From assembly GCF_026213295.1 (NCBI RefSeq), contig NC_079417.1:1233154-1297153 (forward strand): a DNA stretch of 64,000 nucleotides. The letters run 5' to 3'. Source of the DNA: Gadus chalcogrammus. Taxonomy: Eukaryota; Chordata; Actinopteri; Gadiformes; Gadidae. A program made the translations under genes and the position numbers. Position 1 is the first letter of the stretch. Each line of letters begins with the position of its first letter. Shown here one piece after another: positions 20,459-50,788 of the stretch. The notes beneath the pieces were generated by a model. The model saw only the letters and a program-made list of their open reading frames with translations. It did no database searches and was not told the DNA's origin.

Positions 20459-21685
20459 TTAAAGGGACGATATTTTGCCACCAGGTGTCACTGTGATCAG
20501 CTGTTATAAGCCGTTTGAAGACCTTCCTTTCCCTCTGTTTAAGTGACATAACAAGTGGGCGTGTCCACCTAGATGTCTGATTGGATAGATCCGTCTCCCA
20601 GCCCACCCAGTGGACTGTAGCAAATGTCGCTGATCTATCCATCATACATCTCAGTGGACACGCCCCCTTGTGAAAACACAGGAAAAGGCAGAGTTCAAAC
20701 AGCTTGTAACGGCTAATCACACTCACACCCAAGGGCGTCAGTTTGTGTTTAGAAGTGGTGGGGACAATAACCATAAGCTTGAGTGTGGTTTGAAAAGTGC
20801 TGGGTACCCTTATGTAAGCTATTCATCCATTCAACGCTGCATCACAATATGCGCTAGTCAGGTGTTGAAAATCCTATTCGAACAATAAAAGTTGAAAACC
20901 ACAGTTTGTGTTTTGGCTTGTTTTGCAAAACGGCGTTGGAAACACCAGGGTATTGGCTCGGGACATGTAATACTAATACACACAGGACAAAGAACAGTCT
21001 TGGCAATTTAGCACTTATCTTGACATCAAAAAAGTTTACCAGACAAACAATGCCAGACTGTAATGGGGGTACGAAATGAAACGAGGTACTGAGCATCAAC
21101 CTTTTGAAGACGAGCAAGGGCTACTGGTAGCATATGTTATGCTGCATTAAAAAAAAAAAAAAAAAAAAAAGCACCCAGAGGAGAATTGCATCTGCCAAAT
21201 CCTGACCACCAGTAAACACTCGCAAAGGACCAATGTCGACTTCACTCGTTACATCATAAGCAAATTGCCCGCAAATAAAATCCCAGACAGTTTAGGATAA
21301 TCACACAGGTTATGCGAGAACATATTTATGTCAGGATAGGCCTACCAGGCTCCAAGTCTAACGTGGCTAACACACACACAGTAACATTGGCATTGCAATC
21401 GCACCGTGTGTAGCTGCTACTAGCTGCAGTCTATATATACAATGCATACTAGCTTAAGTCGCAAGGCTATTTAACTGGCTCCATAATGTCTAAGAGAAAA
21501 ACTGGAACTGATATAAGATCCTTTTTCAGCAGGCAAAAATGCGCTGTGGATTTTTTCGGTCGCAATTGGTTTGCACATTTTTAAAAGTGGTGGAGACAAA
21601 ATTGGTATTTTAAATAGTGGTGGGGACATGTCCCCCCGTAATCTACGCCAATGCTCAAACCTAGTGGCATATTATCACCCCTTTA
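20459..21685. mobile_element. Hairpin (foldback) MITE interrupted by a second element
   Basis: The left arm (TTAAAGGGACGATATTTTGCC... GTGGGCGTGTCCACC) and the right arm are inverted copies. The right arm is split in two, 20637-20729 and 21654-21685, by an insertion. Removing the insertion restores a hairpin of about 300 bp. A related partial copy lies at 3324-3480. Confidence 0.75.
20730..21653. mobile_element. hAT-like element inserted in the hairpin MITE
   Basis: The ends are CAAGGGCGTCAG and, in reverse, CATTGGCGTAG. The flanks CTCACACC (20722-20729) and CTCAAACC (21654-21661) form an 8-bp duplication with one mismatch. Subterminal AGTGGTGGGGACA repeats occur at both ends in inverted orientation. 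No coding frame. Confidence 0.72.
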
Positions 21686-21954
21686 ATTCAAACGGTCTAA
21701 TAGCAGCCATTTCGAATGTGTTTAATTTGGGTGTGATTGAGTGAGAAAAAAAAATATAAACATACTATAATGTATACAGCTTTTCATTTTTTATTTCTTT
21801 AAACTGACATGTTCTATTCGTTCCATGGCAATAAAACTATAGAGAAAAGTCCATTGTTTAAATATTAAAAATTGTTTAATAAAAGCTTATTAAAATTCAA
21901 CGATGAACAGAGTTAACATTTATTGGTCACACACACTTTGAGGGGCCCTTATGT
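21686..21954. other. AT-rich spacer, no gene
   Basis: No coding signal. A minus-strand AATAAA (TTTATT at about 21918-21923) is too distant to be a confident end of ATP2C1. Confidence 0.35.
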
Positions 21955-22475
21955 CAGGACGCCCCCCCCATCTGGGGGTACACCGGCCCATCTGGGGGGG
22001 GTACCTCAGGGGCCCTTAGGAACACCAGCCCATCTGGGGGTACACCAGGGGCCCTTATGACCGGGGGAACCAGGGGCCCTTAGGAACACCGGCCCACCTG
22101 GGGGGGAACCAGGGGCCCTTAGGAACACCGGCCCACCTGGGGGGGAACCAGGGGCCCTTAGGAACACCGGCCCCCCTGGGGGGGAACCAGGGGCCCTTAG
22201 GAACACCGGCCCCCCTGGGGGGGAACCAGGGGCCCTTATGACCACCGGCCCCCCTGGGGGGGAACCAGGGGCCCTTATGACCACCGGCCCACCTGGGGGG
22301 GAACCAGGGGCCCTTAGGAACACCGGCCCCCCTGGGGGGGAACCAGGGGCCCTTATGACCACCGGCCCCCCTGGGGGGGAACCAGGGGCCCTTATGACCA
22401 CCGGCCCACCTGGGGGGGAACCAGGGGCCCTTAGGAACACCAGCCCCCCTGGGGGGGAACCAGGGGCCCTCTGAG
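21955..22475. repeat. 39-bp GC-rich minisatellite
   Basis: About a dozen copies of a 39-bp unit containing GGGGGAACCAGGGGCCCTTA and ACCGGCCC. The unit length is a multiple of three, so a repetitive open frame appears on both strands. Nothing suggests it is translated. Confidence 0.93.
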
Positions 22476-23100
22476 CAGAGCAGGGGTCCAGAGGGGCCCC
22501 AGAGGGTGCTGAGGATGCTCCTTCCCTTGGTCCTTCCAGACCTGGCGAGCGGAGCTCAGAGCTGGACCCCCCAGGCCCACGGCTGGGGGGGGCCCCTGGC
22601 TGGGGGGGGGGCCAACGGGCGTCGAACCGCCCCGGCCCAGAGCTCTTGAGCCGAGCAGCAGCGCTACTCAACCGTTACCCTCTGTGGACGTGTGACCGCT
22701 GCAGATGAGGTGACACGAGTCAGACCAGCCTCAAGGCTCCGACCGCTGGGCGTGACCAGACTGAGGGGTACCTCTGGGGGTCCCCTGTGGGGGTCCCCTC
22801 TGGGGGCGCTGGGAGGCCGGTATGTTGATTGGCCCATTTTACACAAAAGGTCCCAGGATAGCAGAGCAGACAATCTGGTCCAAACCGCCCGTCCTGCACA
22901 ACAGCGGCAGACGTCCCCATTGGTCGAGACCAACGAGTCATCGATGACGTCGTAATATTAAGTCAGTTTGTCCGATGGTTTAGGACAGATTGTGGTCAGT
23001 GTCTTCATCCCCGTTTTAGTGCATTGTGGGTAAAGCCAGTCAACACTAAAGAAAGCCTTCGTCAAGTGTCATGCAGGGTGCATGTTCAGTGTGTACTGGT
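22476..23100. other. GC-rich spacer without recognised gene
   Basis: GC-rich, non-repetitive up to about 22820 and then ordinary sequence. It might be part of a long ATP2C1 3' region but shows no coding similarity. Confidence 0.3.
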
Positions 23101-23104
23101 GTTG

Positions 23105-24083
23105 GTGGGAGGCGTTCCAATAGAGAGACTACTTCCACCCCCAGGAGGTGGGAGGCGTTCCAATAGAGACGCCTTCCACCAGGAGGTGGGAGGCGTTCCA
23201 ATAGAGACGCCTTCCACCAGGAGGTGGGAGGCGTTCCAATAGAGAGACGCCTTCCACCAGGAGGTGGGAGGCGTTCCAATAGAGAGACGCCTTCCACCAG
23301 GAGGTGGGAGGCGTTCCAATAGAGACTCCTTCCACCAGGAGGTGGGAGGCGTTCCAATAGAGACGCCTTCCACCAGGAGGTGGGAGGCGTTCCAATAGAG
23401 ACGCCTTCCACCAGGAGGTGGGAGGCGTTCCAATAGAGACTCCTTCCACCAGGAGGTGGGAGGCGTTCCAATAGAGAGACGCCTTCCACCAGGAGGTGGG
23501 AGGCGTTCCAATAGAGAGACGCCTTCCACCAGGAGGTGGGAGGCGTTCCAATAGAGAGACTCCATCCACCAGGAGGTGGGAGGCGTTCCAATAGAGAGAC
23601 GCCTTCCACCAGGAGGTGGGAGGCGTTCCAATAGAGAGACTCCATCCACCAGGAGGTGGGAGGCGTTCCAATAGAGACTCCTTCCACCAGGAGGTGGGAG
23701 GCGTTCCAATAGAGAGACTCCTTCCACCAGGAGGTGGGAGGCGTTCCAATAGAGAGACTCCTTCCACCAGGAGGTGGGAGGCGTTCCAATAGAGAGACTC
23801 CTTCCACCCCCAGGAGGTGGGAGGCGTTCCAATAGAGAGACTCCTTCCACCAGGAGGTGGGAGGCGTTCCAATAGAGAGACTCCTTCCACCATCAGGAGG
23901 TGGGAGGCGTTCCAATAGAGAGACTCCTTCCACCATCAGGAGGTGGGAGGCGTTCCAATAGAGAGACTCCTTCCATCAGGAGGTGGGAGGCGTTCCAATA
24001 GAGAGACTCCTCCTGGCGGGAGGCGTTCCAATAGAGAGACTCCTTCCACCACCAGGAGTTTGGGAGGCGTTCCAATAGAGCTA
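23105..24083. repeat. 38-40-bp minisatellite (~25 copies)
   Basis: Tandem units GGAGGTGGGAGGCGTTCCAA plus TAGAGA(GA)CKCCTTCCACCA. Two unit lengths (38 and 40) come from GAGA/GA variation. Units are nearly identical, pointing to recent expansion. Long minus-strand open frames here are by-products. Confidence 0.95.
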
Positions 24084-24183
24084 CGTCCTGAGGGTGAACC
24101 GGCCACAGTGGGGCGGATCCGTCATGTGGCAGTAGGGTGGTGTGAGGAGGAATAATGAGATAAAGCTGAGGTTCTAAAATGAT

Positions 24184-24189
24184 TTTAAT
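24184..24189 (-). promoter_or_regulatory. Possible poly(A) signal of ATP2C1
   Basis: ATTAAA on the minus strand, about 1 kb downstream of the ATP2C1 stop codon. It is a common variant signal, but nothing else supports it. Confidence 0.25.
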
Positions 24190-24848
24190 GCGTGGACCGT
24201 TGTTGAAGTGTGCCGCGGTGTTCCCCGCAGAACCCCCGGGGCCGTAGTGGTTCTACCGGTGGGGCAGCTGACCAGGGGTTAGCACAGAGGGGCTAAACAT
24301 AAAGCTAACGGTGCACCGGGACCTCGGTTACCTCTACCCAGAATGCACCTGGCCCGGTGTAGGAGGGTGTCAGGGGGACCGTGGGATAAAAGACCCCCAC
24401 ACCCTTGGGTTGGGTTGGGGGGGGGAGGGGGGGGGTAAATGCTTTGTTAAGGCACAAAATGAGAGAGGGGGATAAAGAAGCAAATGACGCTAGGGGGCTT
24501 TTACTCTGAAAGCACCTGATGATGGGGGAGGAGAGATGAATGTCGCGAGTTTACGATTGGCCGACGGACAAGGAGGTCTGGTTCCACTGACCCCAGTGGA
24601 CCAGCCACTTCAAACCACAGCATGAACAGAAAGGAACACCACCACCACCACACCCACCACCACCACCCCCCCCACAGCCCGGCATGAGAGCAGAGGAACA
24701 GGGGGAACCGTCCGGGGCTCAGACCCCCGGGGAAAGAGCAGCCCCAACGTTAAATAAAATCTTCTTAAATAACAAACCTAAACCACGACGGGGAGAGAGG
24801 GCAAAGTGAAGTGAAGTCAGGGGTGGAGCAGAGCTGCTACAGCAGGTT

Positions 24849-24991
<143 letters not shown>

Positions 24992-25069
24992 CCCCAGGGG
25001 CGCCAAGGGGGAGGAGCCACGACAGAGGACGCCATCTTGGGACTCCTCCCTCTACCTGGGCTCCTCGGA

Positions 25070-25104
<35 letters not shown>

Positions 25105-25230
25105 CGGCTTCAGTCTCAGAGTCTCTCTCTCCCGCGGCCCCCTCTCTCCCCCCTTCTCCCCCGTTGCAGTCCAAGCCCCGCCCCCCCCTCCAGTGTGCGT
25201 ACGATGGGATTGGTCGGCTCCGGGGGGGGG

Positions 25231-42003
<16,773 letters not shown>

Positions 42004-42819
42004 AGCTTAGGGTCACACGGTTAGTGTCCAAGGGGCTGCCAGGTTCAGTCAAAAAGAAAGCCAAAGAGGATGAACAGCAGCGCTGTAAGAACCACCGACT
42101 GTACGTTAGACTCCTCCAGTGATCAGCGCGGGAGTGAACCGCCCCAGGTGAACAGCGACCGCTGATACCTGTTAAACAGACACGCCCAGACAATATTTGC
42201 CTGCTGGTCACCTTCATCCTGCTTCTGAAAACAAGAGACCTGCTGTCCACTGGGTGTGATAATAAAGTTTATTTACTACATGAAGTCCTGCAGTGAAGGA
42301 CAACGTGGAACGGCATTGAATGCCTTTTGCTTCAGCAATATGGCGCAGCGGAGGCTAAAGCAGCTCAGTGTGGCCGATCAATCAGGATTCAACGGACGAC
42401 ACCGAGGGGCATCTCCTGGTTCTAGAATTCATTTCGTAACTGGCTTTCAGTCGAGAAACAAATCTCAATCTTGAGCGCTGAGGGAGTCTGGAAACAAAGA
42501 CGGCATCCAGACATAAGCCCATCCACTCCTCGAAACGCCAACCCTTTGAAACGACACCGGGCCTGTGATGTGGTGCCTTCACAGGCCTATTGTGTGGCTA
42601 ATATGGGGTGCCACCACATGACAGGAAACCAAAGGTCGGCTCAGATCATCAGCATCTCCCATATAGCCTCCAGGCCCATGTTGCCGCCCGTCATTATTTG
42701 AGAGGCAGAGCCGACTCTTCAGCACAGCCCTCTTCCCAGTCCCTGCTGCGTGCAGAGAGAGGGTCACGGGATCCTACGGGGTTTGGGTGTGTTCTCCAGT
42801 GTCCTGAGGGCCGGAGTCA

Positions 42820-42945
42820 TAAATGTACCCCCGTGGGTGGGGGTGGGGGGGGAGGTTGTTGTCTGACCCGAGGGGGGGAAGGGGGACTGCTAAACAGCAT
42901 TGTCCAAATAACAACTGAAGCAAAGTCAAACAATTTGTGACTTCC
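42820..42945. repeat. Interspersed repeat, copy 1
   Basis: CCCCGTGGGTGGGGG... GTCCAAATAACAACTGAA... AGTCAAACAATTTGTG also occurs at 45122-45201 with a central deletion. Dispersed family of unknown class. Confidence 0.7.
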
Positions 42946-43540
42946 TCCAGACAGCACATGCGCGATGTTTAGCCTACCAGATGGAGCACCCTGCTCTAGA
43001 TCTAGAGAAACAATCGATTGGTCGTAGCGCCGGTCCAATTGCAGTCGACCAGGATTTTGTTTGGTTGACTGCAGCCCTAATGATGACTGCGTCAACCAGA
43101 GGATCTCGTTGGTTTGTATTACCAGAAGATATAGCAGCAGCAGAAATACCTGGCTTTTCCGTTGCCTAGTGCTACCTATAGAACCAAATCAGTCCATACA
43201 GCTTAAAATACACCAAAAGTTATCCAACCAAGTGTAGCAGTGGACCACATTGTCTTACAAATATTAGAAAATTATTTAATGTAATCTGCAGCAATGGATA
43301 ATGGCTGTGAGTTAGCACACGCTGCCATTAAAGCCCCCCTCAACACGGTGACCAGGTTCAATTAGAGGCCTCAGCTTGCAAAACAAGCACACAGGGTGAT
43401 ACGAAGGCTTAGTACTCCAACCAACCCATGTGTAAAGTCAGCTGAAGGGACAACGCTAGCTAATCCACACAAAACCCTTTCACACATGCACTGGAGAATA
43501 ACGTCCTCAGGGATCCATATCTGGATTGGTGTTCCCCTAA

Positions 43541-44052
43541 TGGCCTTTATCCACCGACAGTACAAGCTCAACTCGCCTCAGTGAACCTGGTACCTGGTAC
43601 CTGCTAACTGGTACTTTTTTAGTCTCACCTCAGTCGAGGTTCCATGAGAGCTTATCTGATACTTTTTGTGTCACGCAAACAGGCTGCTGGCCACTGATTG
43701 GCCAGAGAGTGACGCCGCCGGACGAGTCATGATGAGCCCGACGTCCGAGCCTGACAGCGACATCTATAAATACTATCATCAGCGTTCAGACAACAATAGT
43801 GATTGACATTGATCAACATGGAAGGAACAGCACGCAAGAGCATGCCATCGCTGTGTATTATATAGCCCTGAGCCAAGCCCTTTATGTGTCGCGTGGATAA
43901 TCACGTCACTGCAGTTTCGCCCGTATGCCGACCCGCCCACCTTGAAAAGGTACTTCATTCAAGATGGAAACACGACGTGCCTGGAACCAAAGCAAGTCGT
44001 GCCACGCTCAGTTGTTGCGAGTAGAGCTGGTACTGTCTGTGGAAAAGGGCCC
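43541..44052. mobile_element. PIF/Harbinger-like MITE
   Basis: The ends are TGGCCTTTATCCACCGACAG and, inverted, GGGCCCTTTTCCACAGACAG. Both continue as GTACMAGCTCWACTCG. The flanking TAA at 43538-43540 and 44053-44055 fits the 3-bp target duplication of PIF/Harbinger elements. 512 bp, no transposase. Confidence 0.8.
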
Positions 44053-45121
44053 TAAGGCGGCCTTCAACTGGAGCTCTGGCTCCCAGGGAAGGGCTGGGCC
44101 CCAGGCCGCCTGCTCTGGCCCCGCTCCAGGGTATGGTGCTGGGTAGCTCTGAGGCCAAAAAATAATAATTGTTTGGTTCCGGTTTCCGACCGACCCTGTC
44201 AATTTATGTGCGACCCAAATAATTTTATGAGCTTTAAAAAAAAAAGAAAAAAAAAAAAGAAGAAAAATATGTTTTTGATGTAAACTATAATTACGTTTTG
44301 GTACAGCACCTCTTCATTCTGAGCGAATTTTCTCGTTTTTTAATGAAAACAACGTACCTATCATTCGCTGCCGCTGAAAAAAAAATAAAAATAAAATAAA
44401 ATAAAATTCCCTACCTACCCATGACCTCAACTGACAACCACCAGGAACCAAACTTCTTTTTTTTTTTAGGCCTGAGTAGGTGAGAGCGGCTGAGTGGATT
44501 CTGGGTGATTAAGACCAACCAGAGCTTAGAGCTGGATCCAGGGACTCCTCCTCCTCCTTGGAGGGCGGGGGAGGGGTCAAGTACACAGACTTCCACACTG
44601 CCAATCCCCAGGATGCAACGTTCTTCCCTTCAGATGCTTTTGCTAAGCCCGACCATAAAAGGTAGCCACGCCCAGTCCAACTCTTCACCTCAACTAGTCA
44701 AATGTATGGATGAAGCAGCCTCCCCTGGAACGGGTCGCACTGACTGGACTCTGGGGCAGCTTGAGGCTAAGCACCAATGTGTATTGGCTAATCAATGTGC
44801 ACAGATTAGACCAGCCATCACCACAGATCACCACCTCCATGTATCCTTGTCCTTCAAACTCTTCCATTAACCGCTTATCCACATCATCAGCCCGTGTCTG
44901 GTTGTAGACGAGCCCAGAAAAGGTGGATTGTAGCAGAGAACATCGCCAGAACCACATTTACTCCAGAAGTGAACACGATACGTCATCGGAGATAAAGGAA
45001 ACATGCTCAGTCTAAACAACAATACGACCGCCAGTATAGTTTCTCCTTTGAAATCTGTTCCAGGCCAGAGAGTTATTTAGTGATATTCCATTTTTTCAAC
45101 ATTCCTTTGCGTCTAAACTTG

Positions 45122-45201
45122 CCCCCGTGGGTGGGGGGGGTCAGCTTAACAGTATTAATGTCCAAATAACAACTGAAACAAAGTCAAACAATTTGTGGAA
45201 T
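45122..45201. repeat. Interspersed repeat, copy 2
   Basis: The second copy of the repeat at 42820-42945. Confidence 0.7.
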
Positions 45202-46799
45202 TTTAACTTTTCAAAAGGAAAGACGACGTAGTTGCCAAAAATTTAAGGCACAAGTAATATCTTTGTGTCTGCGATTCTCCATCAACGTTTGTCTTTAACG
45301 CTCCAATAGCTTTGAGTTAATGTTGGCGAATTGTGAATTGGCACGTTATTGGCTCGATTTTTTTGCGATAAATGAAAAATATTATTTTATTTGAATAATA
45401 GCAATGATTAACAAAAGCTAAATAAATAACACACCTCTACCGCTCCGCTGCGTGCCTCAGTTTAATAAATGATGTGCTGCGGCTTTCGGTTGCCACTGAC
45501 TTTAGACAAACTCTTCAGCGCATGCTGCCAAATTGATATTTGATTTATTTTCTTTCAAATATCTATATTTTTTTATAAATCGATTTTCTTTCCAAAAAAA
45601 TTGTCCTAAAGCAAATATTCTATGACGATTAAAAATCGATTAATCGCTCAGCTCTACAGCCGATTAAGTTAATCTAGAGATACCGTGAAGATTGTTTAAT
45701 CCCTTTATAATCGTTATTACCGTCTGCTCTCGATGACCACTTGGTAGAATTTCCTCATTCAAGGTTTTTTTGGATACAGCCCTTGGAACATGGCTCCAAG
45801 CCAACACAGCAGGGATTCTGTTACGCATGTTTTATAGCACGCATGATTCAAATGTTGATCTAATTATAGGAGTTAGAGGAGTAACTTTATCCAGTGGCCT
45901 CTTAGTTTCCTTAAAGTTTAAACCTCTTTTCTTCTCTCATAATCAGTCAACTCATTAATCTCTCTAGTCATTCAGCAGGTGCGGTCAAAGGTGTATGTTT
46001 TAACTTCCTGGTGTGATAATGCAGTACTATACACAGTAATACATAAAGCAATAACATGACCTAAAGACCAACATACATGTCGATAAACGTTCAAACTAAA
46101 AGCGTCATTCAGCAGAATTCAATGACCCAACACTAGCTGCCTTAACAAGTCATGCAGAGACAATATCCGGATTTTGGCGGCAACAAGTGTTGGGCAAAAT
46201 GCAGGAGAGACAGGTTTACATACGACAGGTTTATGATTGGACGCGATACTGGGCTGCCATTGGCTGGAGGGCAGTGCCTGGTCTACCATTTAATGTTGAA
46301 ATCAGATAAGTGTTCGTTTTGGAGGAAGTTCCTGTCAGATTTGACGCAAAAATGTTGGTATGCTTTGTTTGGGTCGACCTACAAACAATCAACGATTTGA
46401 GGCAACGAGGTCCCAAGATGAAAGTCCTGTGTTTCATTTGGTCTTTCCACCAACAATGTTGGCAGATTATTAGAATCACTTAATCACACCCAAGTTTTGT
46501 AACTTCCAGGGAGAGTACCACACCTCTGAACAAAATCTTCAGACTCCAAGTCGGTTCAAAAACCTTGTTGTTTTGATATTCTTACAGAGACAACTCTGTA
46601 GAAAAATAAGTGATGACAGTAATCACTTATGTTTCTACAGAGTATAAACAGGTTTCAAAAAGTAGTAGGATAGACAAAGGCGACAAAGACATTAAGCTTC
46701 GTCATGTGAGGCAGAGGGCAAGAAAGAACTAAAACAAAGGCTGCATTCCAAAATGGTTTCATATACTATTGCTCATGTGACGAGTTCAACAACAAGGGG

Positions 46800-46907
<108 letters not shown>

Positions 46908-47227
46908 TCTTCATCCAGAAATTTGCAAGCCTGGAAAAACGTGCAGGTCACGTGACCCGTTTATCCAGCACGACAGCGCGGGTCAGTAACCATAGCGACC
47001 CATACTGTGAACCTTGAGTAAACCCGGTGAATGCAGGATGGCGCCAGTGGCCACTTCTTACTGGTCATAATGGTTTAGTTACCGGTAAGGAACCACTCTC
47101 ATATGGTCACATCCAAACCCACTGTATTCCAAGGCGCATCCTTTTGCCTCCATGTTAATATTTCACCTCCACAATAATCTTTACGTGAATTAGAAAAACA
47201 TTTAATTAATAATGATTTCCATTCTTT

Positions 47228-47340
47228 ACATTTAGGGCATTCAGCAGACACTTTTATCCACAGCGACTTACAAATAGTACATTTGTCAGTAGAAAGAAAC
47301 GGTTTATCGCTGTTGGTACAGTAAAGGTACTGACAGTACA
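47228..47340. mobile_element. SINE-like repeat fragment
   Basis: ATTCAGCAGACACTTTTATCC...GCGACTTACAA...CGCTGTTGGTACAGTAAGG-type blocks. The same family occurs at 49580-49870, 53337-53525 and 63395-63516. Confidence 0.65.
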
Positions 47341-48119
47341 CTAATAGTATACTGTACTGTATACCTACACACTACATACAACCGTAACCCCGCCCGGGCC
47401 TGCAGTAGGTTGGTTCGTCATTGTTTTATGTGACCCCTCTGAACAGAGACCTAATGGAGGGGCTCTGTGTCAGACCTGGGAGGCAACTGGAGCGCAGCTC
47501 ACAGTGAGATGTTAGGGAAACCAGAGGATCACCTCCTTCCTTCATGTAGCCCACCAGAATATTGTAAGAAACCTTTTGTCATGTTTAACACCTGGTCAAA
47601 TCAGACACAGCTGTTCCATGATCACGTAGGGCAAAATGGACAGAAAATGATGTTAATTGGTTCAGTGCTTCAACCAATCAAACCACTGAAGTTGCAACTA
47701 TGGCTTTGGAATTCCCTGATCGGTTCCATGGTCAGGATGAGACGGACGAAGGCCTTTGAAGCCCGTCGTTAACGCATATCTATCAGTTCAACCTGGCTGA
47801 CATCGAGTTGTCCTGGTCCTGGAAATCTTAAAATCAGCAGTTCTGCAAACAAAAAATCCCAACAGTGCAGGGAAACTGTTTAAATGACATCCTAACTGGC
47901 TACATGCAACGGCCCCTGGGTCTGTTTACTTGTTTAAGGACCTGACTTAGCCCTCTTCTCCAGCCTGGGGCCGGGTGGTGTTCTGTTGACTCACAGGTGC
48001 AGCTGCCCTGGTGTACTCATTGTATTTATTTACTGGTGACCTCGGTACCTATTGACCTCGTCGTCCGGAGCATTTGAAATATTTAGCCCTGGATATTATT
48101 TCTCTACCCTAACCGACTA

Positions 48120-48360
48120 ACCCTCTCACCCCCAGCACACACACACACCCCTGCCCCCAACACAGAAGCCGTCGGTCAACATCACACTGCAGTGTCTGGA
48201 CCAATGGCAGAGCAGCACTGAGGCAGGGGGCGGGACAGCGCCAGAGCGAGAGGCAGGGACAGAGAAACAATCAGAGAGGGAGAGACCGACAGACGGACAG
48301 GCAGAGCACGAAGTCAGAGAGAGAGCAACAGACAGCCGGAGAGAAAGAGAGCATGGCAGA
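48120..48360. other. Intergenic, low-complexity patches only
   Basis: A short CA run, then a GAGAGA-rich purine stretch (48245-48355). No gene. Confidence 0.4.
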
Positions 48361-49579
48361 CCTAACAGCAGCCCATCTAGATCCTGAGGATACACACACT
48401 GATAAACACAGCCCACTCTGTCAAACACGCCGTTTGGCCTTGCCTGTCTGTTAGCATTAAAATCAACAGCTCACATCATGCTACCAGTGACACATCCCCC
48501 CCCTCGCCTGTTGCCTGCTCGCCAATAACACTTAACACAGGAAGTAGAAAGATACGACCGATTATCACCATGGAGGCCCGACTTTAAGGAGCCCTAAAGC
48601 CAGCGGTCACTACGATAAGAGGTTCCATGAGTCCAACGGGCCCTGTCGACAACGTAAACAGCCTCCGCAGATCCACAGTCTGAGGCAATGTGTGGAGGGA
48701 AATGATGCTGACTGTAGTGAGATCAATACATTTTACTCCATAACTCAGCAATCCGGATATCGCTGTGGGAATCACTTGTTTAACAAGGAGTGCATTTATG
48801 AATCGCCACCATTTTTAATGTTCTTGTCAAGCCTAGCACTTAGGCCCAGCTCACCTCTGTTTAGCTTAACTGAGTTATTGATTATGTTAGATAAAGGTGT
48901 GTGCTGTTGGCTTAGATGGTGGGAGCGATTGAATTCATCAAAACAGACAGCTGTGATCGTATTAAACCGACCATGCGGTGATATCGACTGTGATTGTGTT
49001 ATGATCTGATTTGAGCTGTGACTGTTGAATAATGATCACCTCGAATGTGGCTGCATTATAATGCGGTCTCGTCTGTTTTATTGACACTAATTTGGGCAGA
49101 GATCTGTTAACAATCCATTATTATTTTTATCCAACTTGACCCAAATAAGTAATTTGGGGCTGAAGACCTAGCTTGAGTCGAGTGGGTCTGAGGCGTCAAT
49201 CCACTCAGACAAACACAAACAACGATACGAACGGATCACAGCCAACGTCAGCGTCAATAACATCACACCCGATACGGGATCACAGTGCAGCCCGAGCCAA
49301 GACCATCCTGCTGACACTACACTGGGCACAGCGGCGGCGCCGCCGGCCTCGCTGTTCACCTGCTCCCCGCGCCACGGCTACGGCACAGCAGTCAGGCAAC
49401 TGATCCGTCTCCCTTTTCATTTCTACCGTGATTTCACGCCAAAAGAATATTGCGATATCGTGCTGTATTACGGAGTAGGAGGCCGGCGGCGTGCGACGCC
49501 GCTCATCGGGCTGACGAGGTTACAGCAGGACCTCGCTGTTCTGGAGACACACGGCTGCGGAGGTTTGAGGGGAGACGTT

Positions 49580-49870
49580 TTACATTGAGGGCGTTTAGCA
49601 GACCTTCCATCCAAAGCAACGTTCAACAAGTACATTGGTCAGAAGAAAGAGAAACAACAATATATCGCTGTCGGTACAGTGAGGATGTTCATAGAACCAA
49701 GTGCAAAGCACTAACAATCACTAGGTTAACCCATTCCCCGTATACAACACAGATAGAAAGAGAAAGAGAAACATCAATATATCTCTGTCGGTACAGTAAG
49801 GATCTTCATAGAACCAAGTGCCAAGCAATAACAATCAGTAGGTTAACCCTTTCCCCATAGACAACAGAGA
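49580..49870. mobile_element. SINE-like repeat, partly tandem
   Basis: Two partial copies of the same unit (CGGTACAGTRAGGAT...TCATAGAACCAAGTGC...AGGTTAACCC), at about 49660-49745 and 49775-49860. Confidence 0.7.
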
Positions 49871-50740
49871 TAGCTAGGATAAGATGCTGCGTGTTGTTTA
49901 TTTATGAAATAAACACCACGTTTTTAGTAAGCGCAGCTTTTAGGTATATTTTGGAATAGTTTAAACCTTTAGCTGCTAAATACATTAACATTATAATAAC
50001 CCTCCTAAACCTTTCCTCTCCCCCCAGCAGATAGTTATACCTGGTGAACATGCATTTCAATTCCAAAACCCCCACAAATGCTTGTTTATCCATAGACTAT
50101 GTGCAGAGCGCTGCGGTGACATGCTTCATTCTGCTGCGTGTGGTTTGAGGTCAGGCCGGATGCGCTCCAACACTCGCTGATGAGAGGGGGAGCGCATCCT
50201 CACAGCGTGTCTCAACACCCCCCTACCTGACGCGGCCGTACTAGCGCTAGTACTAGTTAATGGACACTGGCCCCAAGGCCCTCGAGCAGAGTAGCTATGG
50301 TCAGCCTTAGATTGGACTGTCCCAGTCCAGTTTTCATAATCGCTGTGCACTGGAACGGGGTAAGTCTCAACTTGTACTGCCCCCCTCCTGACTTGACTGG
50401 CCTCGCCATTTGCACTCCTTGTTGTTGACCTCATGACATTATCAATAGGAAGAAAATTAAACCATTTTAGAATGCAGCCTGGGTTTCAGTTCCTTCTTGT
50501 CCTCGTCATCACATGAGGTAGCTTCATGTTGCCTTGCAATTATCCTTGCACGTTTTGCAAGAACTGTTTTTATAAGTCTGAAGATTATTTGCCACGAATA
50601 AATAACTACATTTTTATCAAACGATCGATACCATGTAAACCATCCACTGACACATCCTCTGTTGCAGACACCCACATAACGATGATCAGGAATTTTGTGT
50701 CAAACGGCCCACTATTCATCTATGCGTCTATCTATGCACC

Positions 50741-50741
50741 C

Positions 50742-50787
<46 letters not shown>
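50741..50787. repeat. (AATC)n microsatellite
   Basis: About 11 tetranucleotide units. Confidence 0.97.

Positions 50788-50788
<1 letters not shown>

Noticed and set aside
22006..22671. 221-codon frame of [10 protein letters not shown] repeats
   Set aside because: Produced by a 39-bp minisatellite whose unit is a multiple of three; no start context, splice signals or domain.
23046..23936. Three overlapping ~250-296-codon repetitive frames (LERLPPPGG)
   Set aside because: All three minus-strand frames are open only because the minisatellite lacks stops; not a gene.
23105..24083. CRISPR-like array
   Set aside because: Units are contiguous tandem repeats without unique spacers, in a vertebrate genome.
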